Positions 1-9,226 of a DNA stretch of 64,000 bases are shown one piece after another. Source of the stretch: Devosia sp. SL43 (GTDB lineage: Bacteria; Pseudomonadota; Alphaproteobacteria; Rhizobiales; Devosiaceae); NCBI RefSeq assembly GCF_021729885.1, contig NZ_CP063401.1:4022501-4086500 (forward strand). Reading direction: 5' to 3'. The notes under the pieces are model-generated. The model made no database searches and was not told the origin of the DNA. It saw only the letters and a list, made by a program, of their open reading frames with translations. Each line of letters begins with the position of its first letter. Position 1 is the stretch's first letter. The translations under genes and the position numbers were made by a program.

Positions 1-660
1 GGCGGTTTCCGTTGCCCCCGCGACGGTCTGGTGCGGCAGCCCATAGAGCATGTCGATATTGACCGATGTCACCCCGACTGCACGCACCGCATCGACGACG
101 CTGCGGGTTTGCTCGAAGGTCTGGATACGATTGATGGCGGCCTGCACCTTGGGATCGAAATCCTGTACGCCAATGCTCGCGCGCGTCATCCCAGCCTCGG
201 CCCATGCCGAAAAGCGATCCGCGGCCATGTCATTGGGGTCCAGTTCCACACTGAACTCGACCTGCTCGCCGAACGCAAAGGAACGGCGCAGGGCTCCCGC
301 CATTCGCACGATGTCATCGGCAAGCAGCAGCGACGGCGATCCACCGCCCCAGTGGACGGCAGTGACCTGCCGGTCGCCCAGCAGCGAGCCGATCCGTTCG
401 ATCTCGGCCTCGAGCGCGTCGAGATATGCCACGACCGGCGCATGGCGATTGACCTGTTTGGTGTGGCAACCACAGAACCAGCAGAGCCGATCGCAGAAGG
501 GCACATGCAGATAGAGCGACAGCCTTGCCTCGTCCGGCAGCGCGCGAAGCCAGCCTTCATGGGTTTCTGGCCCAATGCCAGCATGGAAATGCGGCGCGGT
601 CGGATAGCTGGTGTAACGCGGCACGGGCTTGGTCAGGAGGGTGGCAAGGTCTTCGGTCAT
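1..660 (-). CDS. hemN: Oxygen-independent coproporphyrinogen III oxidase, 3' end cut by window edge
   Basis: This is the N-terminal half (220 residues) of a radical-SAM enzyme that oxidatively decarboxylates coproporphyrinogen III to protoporphyrinogen IX without oxygen. The CxxxCxxC motif of the radical-SAM 4Fe-4S cluster is at C56, C60 and C63, followed by a GGGSPS segment near residues 105-110. The N-terminus with PRYTSYPTAPHF is typical of true HemN rather than the HemW paralogue. The reading frame runs off the window at base 1; a full protein would be about 450 residues. It lies downstream of ccoS with its own Fnr-type box (713-726), which fits heme supply for cbb3 oxidase under low oxygen. 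Confidence 0.93.
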   Translation of the reverse strand, partial: MTEDLATLLTKPVPRYTSYPTAPHFHAGIGPETHEGWLRALPDEARLSLYLHVPFCDRLCWFCGCHTKQVNRHAPVVAYLDALEAEIERIGSLLGDRQVTAVHWGGGSPSLLLADDIVRMAGALRRSFAFGEQVEFSVELDPNDMAADRFSAWAEAGMTRASIGVQDFDPKVQAAINRIQTFEQTRSVVDAVRAVGVTSVNIDMLYGLPHQTVAGATETA

Positions 661-712
661 GGTCGTCTCGGGTTTGGCGCGCTTGGTCTAGCGCCGATCT
701 GCGAAACTCACT

Positions 713-726
713 TTGATCCCGGTCAA
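713..726 (-). promoter_or_regulatory. Fnr/FixK-type box upstream of hemN
   Basis: The sequence TTGATCCCGGTCAA matches the dyad consensus TTGAT-N4-ATCAA of Crp/Fnr-family regulators (FnrL, FixK, Anr) with one mismatch in the right half. It lies 53 bases upstream of the hemN start, in the short gap after ccoS, and so could give hemN its own low-oxygen promoter. Regulator identity is inferred; no fnrL or fixK gene is in the window. Confidence 0.7.
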
Positions 727-735
727 GCCGTTCGG

Positions 736-882
736 TCAGGGATAGTCGTCGTTGAGCAGGATGCGCTCGCCGGCTCCCTCCACATCGTCATACTGGCCGC
801 TACGCAAGGCCCACATGAAGCCTGCCAGGGCGAGCAGTCCCAGACCCATTGCCGAGAGCACGAGGAGGACGAGACCGTTCAT
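736..882 (-). CDS. ccoS: cbb3 oxidase assembly protein CcoS
   Basis: This short gene encodes a 48-residue protein. It has one N-terminal membrane segment (about residues 3-25) and an acidic tail with the QYDDVEGAGERIL block that marks CcoS/FixS. CcoS is needed for cofactor insertion (heme b and copper) into the catalytic subunit of cbb3 oxidase. The ATG overlaps the TGA stop of ccoI by the usual ATGA arrangement (879-882), so translation is probably coupled. It is the last gene of the ccoGHIS cluster. Confidence 0.92.
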   Translation of the reverse strand: MNGLVLLVLSAMGLGLLALAGFMWALRSGQYDDVEGAGERILLNDDYP

Positions 883-3059
883 GTTGGCATTCCATTGGCT
901 GAGGGCGCGCCTGCAAACCGCAGGCGCATGGCATTGATCACAACGATCATCGAGGATGAGGACATGGCGATGGCGGCCCAGAGGGGGGTGACCAGTCCGG
1001 CGGCCGCCAGAGGCAGGACGACCAGGTTATAGGCGATGGAGAGCCCCAGGTTCTGGCGAACCAGGCGATCAGCCTTACGCGCGAGCCACAGGGCATAAGG
1101 CACGCCATCGAGTCGGTTATTGGTCAGCACGAAGTCGGCTGCTGCCCTGCCCGCATCGGCAGCCGATGCGGGGGCAAACGACACGTCGGCAGCGCGCAGG
1201 GCCGCAGCATCGTTGATGCCGTCGCCAACCATGGCCACGAGGCCGGTCTCATGCATGCGGGAAATGGCTTCGGCCTTTGACTGCGGTGTCATGGCGTGAG
1301 TGTGGTCGGCAATGCCGAGTTGCAAAGCTATGGCCGAGACGGCCTGTTCGCGGTCGCCAGACAGAAGATGTGTTGCGACTCCCTGCCGATGCAATTGGGC
1401 GACCACCGACGCAGCCTCGGGACGTGTCTCATCTGCAAATTCGAAAGCGGCTACGGGGTCGCCGTCGGCAGACAGCCACGCGACCGGGCCAGCGGAGGCA
1501 ATCTGATTGGCGCCGCAAAACTCAGCGCTACCGAGCCGCCACAAAATGCCATCGCGGCGCAGTTCCACGCCGCGCCCCGGGCTTTCCACGCAGCCCGGAA
1601 AGACGGGGACGCGACAAGCCCCGGCCAAGGCGGCAGAGAGCGGGTGGCTGCTGGCACCGGCAAGCCCTGCCGCAACCGACAGCAAGGCTGGATCGCCGAA
1701 TACCTGTCCTGACAGGCGCAGGTTGCCGGTGGTGAGCGTGCCGGTCTTGTCGAAGGCGACATGCCGGACATCGGCCAGCCGCTCCAATGCAGCGCCGTCC
1801 TTCATCAGGATGCCGCGCGCAAAGAGCCGGCCAGCGGCGACGACATGCACGATCGGTACCGCCAGCGCCAAAGCACAGGGGCAGGTTACGATCAGCACCG
1901 ATACCGCATTGAGCAGGGCGGTGCGCCATCCGGCACCCAAAGCGAGCCAGGCCAGCAGTGTCGCCAGCGACGCGATGTGGATCACCGGTGCGTAATAGTC
2001 TGCTGCCCGATCGGCGATGCGGCGATAGCGTGTGCGCGCGCCTTCGACTGCCTCCATCAGTGCCGTCGTGCGCGACAGGAATGAGTCCTGCACCGGCCGC
2101 AACGCGGTGACCTGCAGCGCCGAGCCGACAATCAGGCCACCTGCGGGCAGCGCGTCGCACGCCTTGATGTCCTGCGGCATCGCCTCGCCATTGACCAGCG
2201 ACAGGTCGGCCGTGCCCCGGCCCGCCGCGACAATGCAATCCACCGGAATGCGATCACCGGCCCGCAGCAGCAGGTTCATGCCCGGCACGATATCGGCCGA
2301 ACGAACAAAGCTCATGGTGCCGTCATCAAGCATGCGCAAGGCGCCGCGCGGCGCCAGTCGGGCCAGGTTCGCCGCCGCGTTGCGCGCCTGTCCACGCATG
2401 AGGTGATCGAGCGTGCGCCCGATCAACAGGAAGAACAGCAGCATGGTGGATGCGTCGAAATAGGCATGCGCGCCGCCCAGCTTCGTTTCGACCAGACTGA
2501 TCGCAGTGGTGGCGATCAGGGCAATGGCGATAGGCACATCCATATTGGCCCGTCCGGCGCGGAGGGCATTCCAGGCCGAGCGGAAGAAGGGCATGCCGGC
2601 ATAGGCCACGGCAGGCACGGCTACGAGTGCCGAAAGCCAATAGAACAGGATGCGCGCGTCACCCTCGACACCCGACCAGACCGCCTCGGAAAAGAACATG
2701 GTATGGGCGGTGGCGAAGCCGGAAACGACGAGCGCGGACACCAGTTCGCGCAGGGCAGGGTCCCTGGTGCTGGTATCGCGCGGGTCGAGCGGGTGGTTGC
2801 GGTAACCGTTGCGTTCGACCACGCGTGGCATTTCCGCCAGGTTGGCAGCATCGTCAAAATCGATCTGCACCCGCCGCCTGCCCAGATTGACCCGGGCGGC
2901 ATGAACACCGGGCATGCTCGAAAGCGCGCCTTCGATCGTGGCAATGCAGGCGGCGCAATAGGCGTCCGGCACGGCCAGGCAGATGCGCCGTGTGCCATCG
3001 GGACCCGGCTCGACAAATTCCTCCAGCGGGAGAGCGTTGTCGGCTGTTGCTAGGCTCAT
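879..3059 (-). CDS. ccoI: CcoI/FixI copper-transporting P1B-type ATPase
   Basis: This 726-residue P-type ATPase delivers copper needed to assemble the CuB centre of cbb3 oxidase. Visible features in order: an N-terminal heavy-metal domain with CAAC at residues 35-38, several membrane segments, an NGEAMP loop replacing the usual TGE, the CPC ion-path motif at 393-395, the phosphorylation motif DKTGT starting at D437, an SSHP motif and the hinge GDGINDAAAL near the C-terminus. The NGE variant is common in CcoI/FixI. Start and stop overlap ccoH and ccoS by ATGA junctions, so ccoG-H-I-S form a tight operon on the minus strand. Confidence 0.95.
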   Translation of the reverse strand: MSLATADNALPLEEFVEPGPDGTRRICLAVPDAYCAACIATIEGALSSMPGVHAARVNLGRRRVQIDFDDAANLAEMPRVVERNGYRNHPLDPRDTSTRDPALRELVSALVVSGFATAHTMFFSEAVWSGVEGDARILFYWLSALVAVPAVAYAGMPFFRSAWNALRAGRANMDVPIAIALIATTAISLVETKLGGAHAYFDASTMLLFFLLIGRTLDHLMRGQARNAAANLARLAPRGALRMLDDGTMSFVRSADIVPGMNLLLRAGDRIPVDCIVAAGRGTADLSLVNGEAMPQDIKACDALPAGGLIVGSALQVTALRPVQDSFLSRTTALMEAVEGARTRYRRIADRAADYYAPVIHIASLATLLAWLALGAGWRTALLNAVSVLIVTCPCALALAVPIVHVVAAGRLFARGILMKDGAALERLADVRHVAFDKTGTLTTGNLRLSGQVFGDPALLSVAAGLAGASSHPLSAALAGACRVPVFPGCVESPGRGVELRRDGILWRLGSAEFCGANQIASAGPVAWLSADGDPVAAFEFADETRPEAASVVAQLHRQGVATHLLSGDREQAVSAIALQLGIADHTHAMTPQSKAEAISRMHETGLVAMVGDGINDAAALRAADVSFAPASAADAGRAAADFVLTNNRLDGVPYALWLARKADRLVRQNLGLSIAYNLVVLPLAAAGLVTPLWAAIAMSSSSMIVVINAMRLRFAGAPSANGMPT

Positions 3060-3526
3060 GGTACGCTGATCCGCGCCTCACGTTCGACCACGCCAAGCGA
3101 CGTCGGTGCAGTGGTGATGCTTACATCCCAGGCGCCCGATGCCAGGTCTATTGGCGCTTCATAGCCGCGCGGCGTTGCCGACAGGGCTATGGTGGCATCG
3201 TCATGCCCGCCAACGGGCCGGTGGATGAACGCCTGCACATCGGCCAGTTCCAGCGATCGGGCATTGCCCTCCGACGTCAGCACCAGAACGCCAGCTTCAT
3301 AGCTGATGCCGAACGACCAGCCGGCTTTATGCTGGGCGCTGATGGCATCGGCTTTCTCCTGAAACTCCTGGCTGGCCACGTAGCTGTTCTGCACCACCAG
3401 GCCCGTCCAGGTGCGCGACGCCGACACCGCCATGATGGCGTTGACGGTGACAATGACCCCGAAAAAGGCCACCGTGATCAGCAGCATATGCCGCCCGGTG
3501 AACTCGCCGCTCGATGCCTTGCTCAT
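3056..3526 (-). CDS. ccoH: CcoH/FixH cbb3 oxidase assembly protein
   Basis: This encodes a 156-residue protein with a single membrane segment at about residues 13-35 (GRHMLLITVAFFGVIV) followed by a periplasmic domain. The motif with W40 (SRTWTGLVVQNSYVASQEF) is characteristic of FixH. CcoH contacts the oxidase and is required for its stable assembly. It overlaps both ccoG and ccoI by four bases, which supports cotranslation. Confidence 0.92.
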   Translation of the reverse strand: MSKASSGEFTGRHMLLITVAFFGVIVTVNAIMAVSASRTWTGLVVQNSYVASQEFQEKADAISAQHKAGWSFGISYEAGVLVLTSEGNARSLELADVQAFIHRPVGGHDDATIALSATPRGYEAPIDLASGAWDVSITTAPTSLGVVEREARISVP

Positions 3527-5085
3527 TGCTGTTCCTCGGGTGCTTCAAAATGGACCCCGGCCGAAGCCGTCGCAGTCCCGTCGGCCGCCGTGACCGTCAT
3601 CACGAAGTCGGATTTCGAGGCCAGTTCCCCGGCCGGCGAGCGGACATAAACACGCAGGGCCAGCACGACGTCGGGTTCCACGGTGACATGCAGTTCCCGT
3701 GTCGGCTCTTCGGCAACACCCGGGCCGGTCATGGTTGCGCCCGGCAACCCTTCGAGGGTCAGGACAAGATCGCGCGGCTGGGTCGTCATGTTCAGCAGCT
3801 TGATGTCATAGCCGTTCTGGATCGACCCATCGGCCAGCATGACATAGAGCGGATTGCGGTCGTGCAGCACGTTGAGCCCGACGCTGGGCCGCAAGGACAG
3901 GGCGGCCAGCATGGCCAGCCCGATGGCGGCCCAGATGACAAAGTAGACCAGCGTTCTTGGCCGCAACACGGAACGCCAGTTCGTGGTCCGGATGGCCTCG
4001 ACAAAGCCGCGGCCGGCACCTCGCACCCGTTCGGGATGGATGGCGCCATTGGCGTCCTGGGCAACGCCCATATTGGTGCTGTAGTCGCTGAGCGTGGCGT
4101 AGGATATCAGGCCGCGCTCGCGCCCGAGTTTATCCATCACGCTATCGCAGGCGTCGATACACAGGGCACAGGTGATGCATTCCAGCTGCTGCCCGTCGCG
4201 GATATCAATGCCCATGGGACAGACGGCGACGCAGGCGTTGCAGTCCACGCAGTCGCCGACCGACTTGCCAGACGTGGTCTTCTTGGCGGCCTTGCCGCGC
4301 GGCTCGCCACGCCAGTCATTATAGGTCACGGTGAGGGAGTGCTCATCGAGCATGGCGGCCTGGATGCGCGGCCACGGGCACATATAGGTGCACACCTGTT
4401 CGCGCATCAGCCCACCGAAGGTGTAGGTGGTGGCGGTGAGGATGGCGATGGTGAAATAGGCGATCGCCGGCGCATCGAGCGTGACCAGATCTGCGGCCAG
4501 TGTGCGTGCATCGGCGAAGTAGAAGATCCAGGCGCCGCCCGTGGCCGCGCCGATGATCAGCCAGATACCGTGCTTGAAGATGCGCTTGGTGAGCTTGGCC
4601 GCCGACCAGGGGGCGGCGTCGAGCTTGATGCGCGCGTTGCGATCGCCTTCGATGGCCCGTTCGACGGCCATGAACAGATCGACCCACACAGTCTGCGGAC
4701 AGGCATAGCCGCACCAGGCGCGGCCGACTGTGGAGGTGATCAGGAAGAGGCCGACGCCTGCCATGACCAGCAATCCGGCGACATAGTAGAACTCGTGCGG
4801 CCAGATCTCGATGAAGAAGAAGTAGAATCGACGATTAGCCAGGTCGAGCAGAACGGCCTGATTTGGCGCGTAGGGCCCCCGATCCCAGACCAGCCAGGGG
4901 GTCACGTAGTAAATCGTCAGAGTGATCGCCATGACCAGCCATTTGAAACGGCGGAAATGGCCCTCGGCTCCCTTGGGAAACACCTTGCGCCGCGCCGCAT
5001 AGAGCGGCTGTTGCCGCCGCTTGGCGGAGTTGACCGCCTCTACGTCATGCTGCTCATGGGTTTGGGTGTTGTCGATGATAATCAT
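3523..5085 (-). CDS. ccoG: CcoG/FixG/RdxA membrane ferredoxin-like protein
   Basis: This is a membrane iron-sulfur protein thought to reduce Cu(II) to Cu(I) for cbb3 assembly. It carries two 4Fe-4S motifs in the segment CVDCNACVAVCP...CITCALCIDACD, membrane-embedded CGYACPQ and CTYMCPW motifs, and a C-terminal Ig-like accessory domain. I place the start at the ATG at 5083-5085 (520 residues, preceded by GAGG). An upstream in-frame TTG at 5145 would put the start codon inside an Fnr-type box (5132-5145), so the longer form is unlikely. It is the first gene of ccoGHIS. Confidence 0.93.
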   Translation of the reverse strand: MIIIDNTQTHEQHDVEAVNSAKRRQQPLYAARRKVFPKGAEGHFRRFKWLVMAITLTIYYVTPWLVWDRGPYAPNQAVLLDLANRRFYFFFIEIWPHEFYYVAGLLVMAGVGLFLITSTVGRAWCGYACPQTVWVDLFMAVERAIEGDRNARIKLDAAPWSAAKLTKRIFKHGIWLIIGAATGGAWIFYFADARTLAADLVTLDAPAIAYFTIAILTATTYTFGGLMREQVCTYMCPWPRIQAAMLDEHSLTVTYNDWRGEPRGKAAKKTTSGKSVGDCVDCNACVAVCPMGIDIRDGQQLECITCALCIDACDSVMDKLGRERGLISYATLSDYSTNMGVAQDANGAIHPERVRGAGRGFVEAIRTTNWRSVLRPRTLVYFVIWAAIGLAMLAALSLRPSVGLNVLHDRNPLYVMLADGSIQNGYDIKLLNMTTQPRDLVLTLEGLPGATMTGPGVAEEPTRELHVTVEPDVVLALRVYVRSPAGELASKSDFVMTVTAADGTATASAGVHFEAPEEQQ

Positions 5086-5131
5086 GCCTTGATCCTCGAT
5101 CGCACCATGCGGTGCGCCACGCCGCCCGCCC

Positions 5132-5145
5132 TTGATCTGCGTCAA
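5132..5145 (-). promoter_or_regulatory. Fnr/FixK-type box upstream of ccoG
   Basis: On the minus strand this reads TTGACGCAGATCAA, a close match to TTGAT-N4-ATCAA. It sits 46 bases upstream of the chosen ccoG ATG and just after the ccoP terminator, as expected for an independent low-oxygen promoter of ccoGHIS. Confidence 0.75.
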
Positions 5146-5157
5146 GCGGGAAACAAG

Positions 5158-5184
5158 AAGGGGGCGCCACGACGCCCCCTTTCA
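5158..5184 (-). terminator. Intrinsic terminator after ccoP
   Basis: GGGGGCG at 5160-5166 pairs with CGCCCCC at 5173-5179 around a six-base loop, extended by two A-T pairs. The stem is followed on the minus strand by a T-rich stretch. It lies 35 bases past the ccoP stop and separates ccoNOQP from ccoGHIS. Confidence 0.7.
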
Positions 5185-5218
5185 CCCCTGCCGCTTCTGC
5201 ATGTCGGCCGACGGTGAT

Positions 5219-6109
5219 CTAGAGGCCGCCTCCCAGGCCATGGACGTAGACGGCAAGTTGCTTGAGCGTCACGTCGTCCAGCTTTTCGGACCAGGCCTGC
5301 ATCATGCCGTGGCGCGGGCGGTTGATCTGGGCGGTGATGGCCTCTAGCGTGCCCTCGTAGAGCCAGATCTTGTCGGTGAGGTCGGGCCCACCGAGTTCGG
5401 TCATGCCGCCCCCGGTCTCGCCGTGGCAGGCGGCGCAATTGTCGGCGAACAACTGTGCCGCCTCCGGCGTCGCTGCACCGCCCTCGACCCCGGCCAGGTT
5501 CGCAACGTAGCCTGCAAGCGCCTCGAGCGAGGCGGTGTCGAGCAATTCGTCCGCGCCGAAATTGGGCATGAGGTTGAAGCGCGTGTCCGGATCGGTCGGC
5601 GAACGCACCCCATGGGCGATGGTGAGGTAGACCTCTTCGATCGTGCCGCCCCAGATCCAGGAATCGTCATTGAGGTTGGGATAGCCCGGGCTGCCTGCAG
5701 CTCCGGTGCCATGGCACTGCGAGCAGTTGACCTTGAAGGCTGACGCACCGGCGGCCGTGGCGAAACGCGCGAGTTCTGGATCCGCCAGCACCTGATCGAC
5801 CGGCAGTTCGGCAATGCGGGCCACTGTCACCGCATTGGCCGTGTCCACTGCCGCCATGGTATCGGCGAATTCGGCACGGCTCGAATATCCCAGCACGCCC
5901 GTCGTTGCCGAACTCAGCAATGGCCAGGCCGGATAGAAGACCGTGTAAGCCACGGCCCAGATGATCGTGCCGTAGAAGGTCCATAGCCACCAGCGCGGCA
6001 GAGGATTGTTCAGCTCCTTGATGCCGTCCCACTCGTGTCCGGTTGTCTCCACGCCACTCATCTCGTCGACGGGCTTGCTGTGATCCGGTTTGGTGTCGTT
6101 CTTGCTCAT
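5219..6109 (-). CDS. ccoP: cbb3 cytochrome c oxidase diheme subunit III
   Basis: This 296-residue membrane-anchored diheme cytochrome c passes electrons from cytochrome c or a cupredoxin into the oxidase. It has a membrane segment at about residues 42-65 and two heme-binding motifs, CSQCH (129-133) and CAACH (225-229). Conserved segments such as GxPNLNDDSWIWGG and the MPNFG heme-ligand region are also visible. The length is normal for the family. Its ATG shares one base with the ccoQ stop (TAATG), so the genes are translationally linked. Confidence 0.96.
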   Translation of the reverse strand: MSKNDTKPDHSKPVDEMSGVETTGHEWDGIKELNNPLPRWWLWTFYGTIIWAVAYTVFYPAWPLLSSATTGVLGYSSRAEFADTMAAVDTANAVTVARIAELPVDQVLADPELARFATAAGASAFKVNCSQCHGTGAAGSPGYPNLNDDSWIWGGTIEEVYLTIAHGVRSPTDPDTRFNLMPNFGADELLDTASLEALAGYVANLAGVEGGAATPEAAQLFADNCAACHGETGGGMTELGGPDLTDKIWLYEGTLEAITAQINRPRHGMMQAWSEKLDDVTLKQLAVYVHGLGGGL

Positions 6110-6276
6110 TACATGTCCCCCCGCTCGTCATTGCGCAGTGGAATGAGGGCGGCCTGCCGGGCGCTTTCGCGGGCGCCCGGACGCAGCATGAAGGCGCCGA
6201 CGGCCAGGAAGATCGCGAAGAGGTAAAGCAGGCCCCAGGAATCGGCGAAGTGCCGCATGGTTTCGTAGCTCATCAT
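6109..6276 (-). CDS. ccoQ: cbb3 oxidase small subunit CcoQ
   Basis: A 55-residue protein with one membrane segment (about residues 13-30) and a basic, cytoplasmic C-terminal tail beginning RPGARESARQAA. CcoQ stabilises the cbb3 complex. It sits between ccoO and ccoP, its canonical place. The start could be either of two adjacent ATG codons at 6271-6276; GGTGAGA lies just upstream. Confidence 0.9.
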   Translation of the reverse strand: MMSYETMRHFADSWGLLYLFAIFLAVGAFMLRPGARESARQAALIPLRNDERGDM

Positions 6277-6283
6277 TTCGGTC

Positions 6284-7015
6284 TCACCTGTAGTTGGCTT
6301 CGGCCTGGTAGCTGTCGAAGTCGACCAGCGTACCCAGCATTTGCAGATAGGCGACCAGGGCATCCATCTCCGTGATCTCCATGGCATTGCCGTCAAAATC
6401 GCCGACAACGGCCTTGGGATAGCGCTCGAGCAGGGCCGAGGTGTCGGCATCGGTCGTCGCCTGGGCAATGAGGTCGAGGCTGGCAGCCTCGATCATCTCG
6501 GGCGAGTACGGCACCCCGACCGTGGCATTGGCCCGGAGCATGCCGCCTATAGTGTCGAAATCCAGCGCGGCCTGCCCCAGGAAGGCGTAGCTGGGCATCA
6601 CCGACTCCGGCACCACCGAACGAGGGTCGGTCAGGTGCTGCACCTGCCATTCGTTGGAGTAGCGGCCGCCGACGCGGGCCAGATCCGGCCCGGTGCGCTT
6701 GGAGCCCCACTGGAAGGGGTGGTCGTACATGGACTCCGCGGCCAGCGAGTAGTGGCCGTAGCGCTCCACTTCGTCGCGGAACGGCCGGATCATCTGGCTG
6801 TGGCAGACGTAGCAGCCTTCGCGGATATAGATGTCGCGTCCGACCAGCTCGAGCGGCGAATAGGGACGCATCCCCTCCACCTTTTCGATTGTGTTCTGGA
6901 AGTAGAACAGCGGCGCGACCTCGACGATGCCGCCAATGCAGACCACCAGCAGCGAACCGACAAGCAGCAGGGAGGCATTGCGCTCGATAACGCCATGTTT
7001 TTCAATGAGGGACAA
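6284..7015 (-). CDS. ccoO: cbb3 cytochrome c oxidase monoheme subunit II
   Basis: This 243-residue monoheme cytochrome c subunit is anchored by an N-terminal membrane helix (about residues 14-33). The heme motif CYVCH is at 68-72 followed by SQMIRPF, and the PESVMPSY segment supplies the distal methionine. Other family hallmarks include [23 protein letters not shown]. It follows ccoN by nine bases and precedes ccoQ, forming the ccoNOQP operon. Confidence 0.96.
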   Translation of the reverse strand: MSLIEKHGVIERNASLLLVGSLLVVCIGGIVEVAPLFYFQNTIEKVEGMRPYSPLELVGRDIYIREGCYVCHSQMIRPFRDEVERYGHYSLAAESMYDHPFQWGSKRTGPDLARVGGRYSNEWQVQHLTDPRSVVPESVMPSYAFLGQAALDFDTIGGMLRANATVGVPYSPEMIEAASLDLIAQATTDADTSALLERYPKAVVGDFDGNAMEITEMDALVAYLQMLGTLVDFDSYQAEANYR

Positions 7016-7024
7016 AGCGTTCTC

Positions 7025-8629
7025 CTACTCTGCCGGTTGCATCTGGACGGAAACGGGCATGGGCTTCTCGGTACGCACCCGCCCGGCAATGGTCATGGCG
7101 ATGTTGAAGGCCATCACCAGCGCACCGGCCAGGTAGAGCGTGCCGCCTATGGCGCGCATGATGTAGTAGGGGTGCAGTGCCGCCACCGTTTCGGCGAAGG
7201 AATAGACCAGGAAGCCCTGGCTATCGTATTCGCGCCACATCAGGCCCTGCATGATGCCGGCCACCCACATGACGGCGGCGTAGATGACGATGCCAAGCGT
7301 CGCCAGCCAGAAGTGCCAGTTGATCATGCGCAGCGAATAGAGGCGTTCGCGGCCCCACAGCTTGGGTACCATGAAGTAGATGGCGCCGAAGCTGATCATG
7401 CCCACCCAGCCTAGGGCACCCGAATGCACGTGGCCGATGGTCCAGTCGGTATAGTGGCTGAGCCCGTTGACCGCCTTGATCGACATGACCGGCCCTTCAA
7501 AGGTCGACATGCCATAGAAGGCGACGGCGATGACCATCATGCGGATGATCGGATCGGTGCGCATCTTGTCCCAGGCGCCGCGCAGGGTCAGCAGGCCGTT
7601 GATCATGCCGCCCCAGCTGGGCATCCACAGCACGATCGAGAACACCATGCCCAGCGTCTGCGCCCAATCGGGCAGAGCGGTATAGTGCAGGTGATGCGGG
7701 CCGGCCCAGATATAGAGGAAGATCAGGGCCCAGAAGTGGATGATCGAGAGCCGGTAGGAGTAGACCGGCCGCTGCGCCTGCTTGGGCATGTAGTAATACA
7801 TCATGCCGAGGAAGCCTGCGGTGAGGAAGAAGCCCACCGCGTTGTGGCCATACCACCACTGCGTCAGCGCATCCTGCACGCCCGAAAACAGCGAGTAGCT
7901 CCGCGACCCGAAGGGCGACACGGGAACGGCCAGGTTGTTGACCACATGCAGCAGCGCGACCGTGACGATGAAGGCCAAGTAGAACCAGTTGGCCACGTAG
8001 ATATGGGGTTCCTTGCGCTTGAGCAGCGTGCCCAGGAACACGATCAGGTAGGCGACCCAGACAATCGTCAGCCAGATGTCGACATACCATTCAGGCTCGG
8101 CATATTCGCGGCTCTGGGTGATGCCCAAGAGGTAGCCGGTCGCGGCCATCAGGATAAAAAGCTGGTAGCCCCAGAACACGAACCAGGGCAGGTCGCCGCC
8201 GAACAGTCGTGCCCGGCAGGTGCGTTGCACCACGTAAAAGCTGGTCGTCACCAGTGCCGTCCCGCCAAAGGCAAAGATCACCGCGCTGGTATGGAGCGGG
8301 CGCAGTCGGCCGAAGTTGAGCCAAGGGCCGAAGTTGAGCTCCGGAAAGGCCAGTTGTGTGGCCACCAGAACGCCAACGAGGAAGCCGACGATCCCCCAGA
8401 ACATCGTCATGATCGTGCCGATTCTGATCGGTCCGTCCATGTAGCCCGGCTCGGCCTCCGCCACCGCAGCCGGCTGCGGCAGGCGTATGGCGACGATCGT
8501 AGCCACCCCCAGCACGAAGCTCAAAATGCCCATGTGAATCCGGAAGGGGTCATCGACCGCCAACCCGGATAGCGTGACAGCCAGGAAGGTTCCTGCTGCC
8601 AGTCCAATGATCCAACCCGTGTATCTCAC
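7025..8629 (-). CDS. ccoN: cbb3 cytochrome c oxidase catalytic subunit I
   Basis: This 534-residue polytopic subunit contains heme b and the heme b3-CuB site where O2 is reduced. Expected motifs are present: [12 protein letters not shown] with the CuB histidine, the Y/H region [12 protein letters not shown], and HVHSGALGW with heme-ligand histidines. The start is a GTG at 8627-8629 preceded by AAGGGGGCG. It heads ccoNOQP and is transcribed away from a hemerythrin-like gene, with an Fnr-type box (8706-8719) in the shared promoter region. Confidence 0.96.
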   Translation of the reverse strand: MRYTGWIIGLAAGTFLAVTLSGLAVDDPFRIHMGILSFVLGVATIVAIRLPQPAAVAEAEPGYMDGPIRIGTIMTMFWGIVGFLVGVLVATQLAFPELNFGPWLNFGRLRPLHTSAVIFAFGGTALVTTSFYVVQRTCRARLFGGDLPWFVFWGYQLFILMAATGYLLGITQSREYAEPEWYVDIWLTIVWVAYLIVFLGTLLKRKEPHIYVANWFYLAFIVTVALLHVVNNLAVPVSPFGSRSYSLFSGVQDALTQWWYGHNAVGFFLTAGFLGMMYYYMPKQAQRPVYSYRLSIIHFWALIFLYIWAGPHHLHYTALPDWAQTLGMVFSIVLWMPSWGGMINGLLTLRGAWDKMRTDPIIRMMVIAVAFYGMSTFEGPVMSIKAVNGLSHYTDWTIGHVHSGALGWVGMISFGAIYFMVPKLWGRERLYSLRMINWHFWLATLGIVIYAAVMWVAGIMQGLMWREYDSQGFLVYSFAETVAALHPYYIMRAIGGTLYLAGALVMAFNIAMTIAGRVRTEKPMPVSVQMQPAE

Positions 8630-8705
8630 GACGCCCCCTTGAAGATTCGGCCGGTCATCGGGCTGACCAGCACCTTGGGCTTACCGTCACGGCCGCACGT
8701 CCACT

Positions 8706-8719
8706 TTGACATTTGTCAA
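8706..8719. promoter_or_regulatory. Perfect Fnr/FixK-type palindrome between ccoN and the hemerythrin-like gene
   Basis: TTGACATTTGTCAA is a perfect five-base dyad (TTGAC/GTCAA) with a four-base spacer. It lies 77 bases from the ccoN start and 55 bases from the divergent ATG at 8774. This is where a low-oxygen Crp/Fnr-family activator would act on ccoN, and possibly on both genes. Confidence 0.8.
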
Positions 8720-8773
8720 TGTGAGGACGGCACGCACGAATAAGTCTGCATGTGTTTTCCTAGGGAGGTTCGC

Positions 8774-9226
8774 ATGCTGGAAAGATTGGACAGATCGGTC
8801 CTGCGCGAGATGGTGCTGGGGCACAATGAGCAGTTGGGGCTCTGCAAGACGCTAGAGCGAATTGCCGATGCTCTGCCGCATGACCTTGACCCCCAAACAT
8901 GCAAGGAGGCCGCTGGCGCGATCCATCGCGTCATGACCCGGGTCGCTATGGTCGAACAGGACCTCATCAGTCGGCAACTGGCGGAGGGCGGCTCCGTTTT
9001 GGCAGTCAATTTGGCCCCCACGATCGCGCGTCTGCGACGAGAAAACGCTGAAGATCTCAGCTATGCCGAAGAGCTGCAGGAAACCCTGCGAGACTACGGG
9101 ACCGACAAACCCAGCGTATCGATCGATGCCCTGGGCTACATGCTGCGCGGCTTCTTTGAATCGCGCCGCCGCCGGATCGCCCTGGAACGGGAAATCCTCG
9201 ACGCTCTCGCGCCACCACCACAATGA
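8774..9226 (+). CDS. Small helical protein, hemerythrin-like (tentative)
   Basis: The 150-residue product is almost entirely helical and charged. Its layout suggests a four-helix hemerythrin/HHE fold: an LGHNEQL helix early, IHRVMTRVAMVEQDLI in the middle and a C-terminal RRRIALEREIL helix. The usual second and third histidine pairs are incomplete, so iron binding is uncertain. The start at 8774 is preceded by GGGAGG at 8762-8767. The gene faces ccoN across an Fnr-type box, and its end overlaps the next gene by ATGA. A role in sensing or buffering O2, NO or iron near the oxidase is only an inference. Confidence 0.6.
   Translation: MLERLDRSVLREMVLGHNEQLGLCKTLERIADALPHDLDPQTCKEAAGAIHRVMTRVAMVEQDLISRQLAEGGSVLAVNLAPTIARLRRENAEDLSYAEELQETLRDYGTDKPSVSIDALGYMLRGFFESRRRRIALEREILDALAPPPQ

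Noticed and set aside
3514..5217. A 567-codon open frame on the plus strand opposite ccoG
   Set aside because: It mirrors ccoG codon structure in GC-rich DNA, is rich in His, Gly, Asp and Arg and has no domain; ccoG is unmistakable on the other strand.
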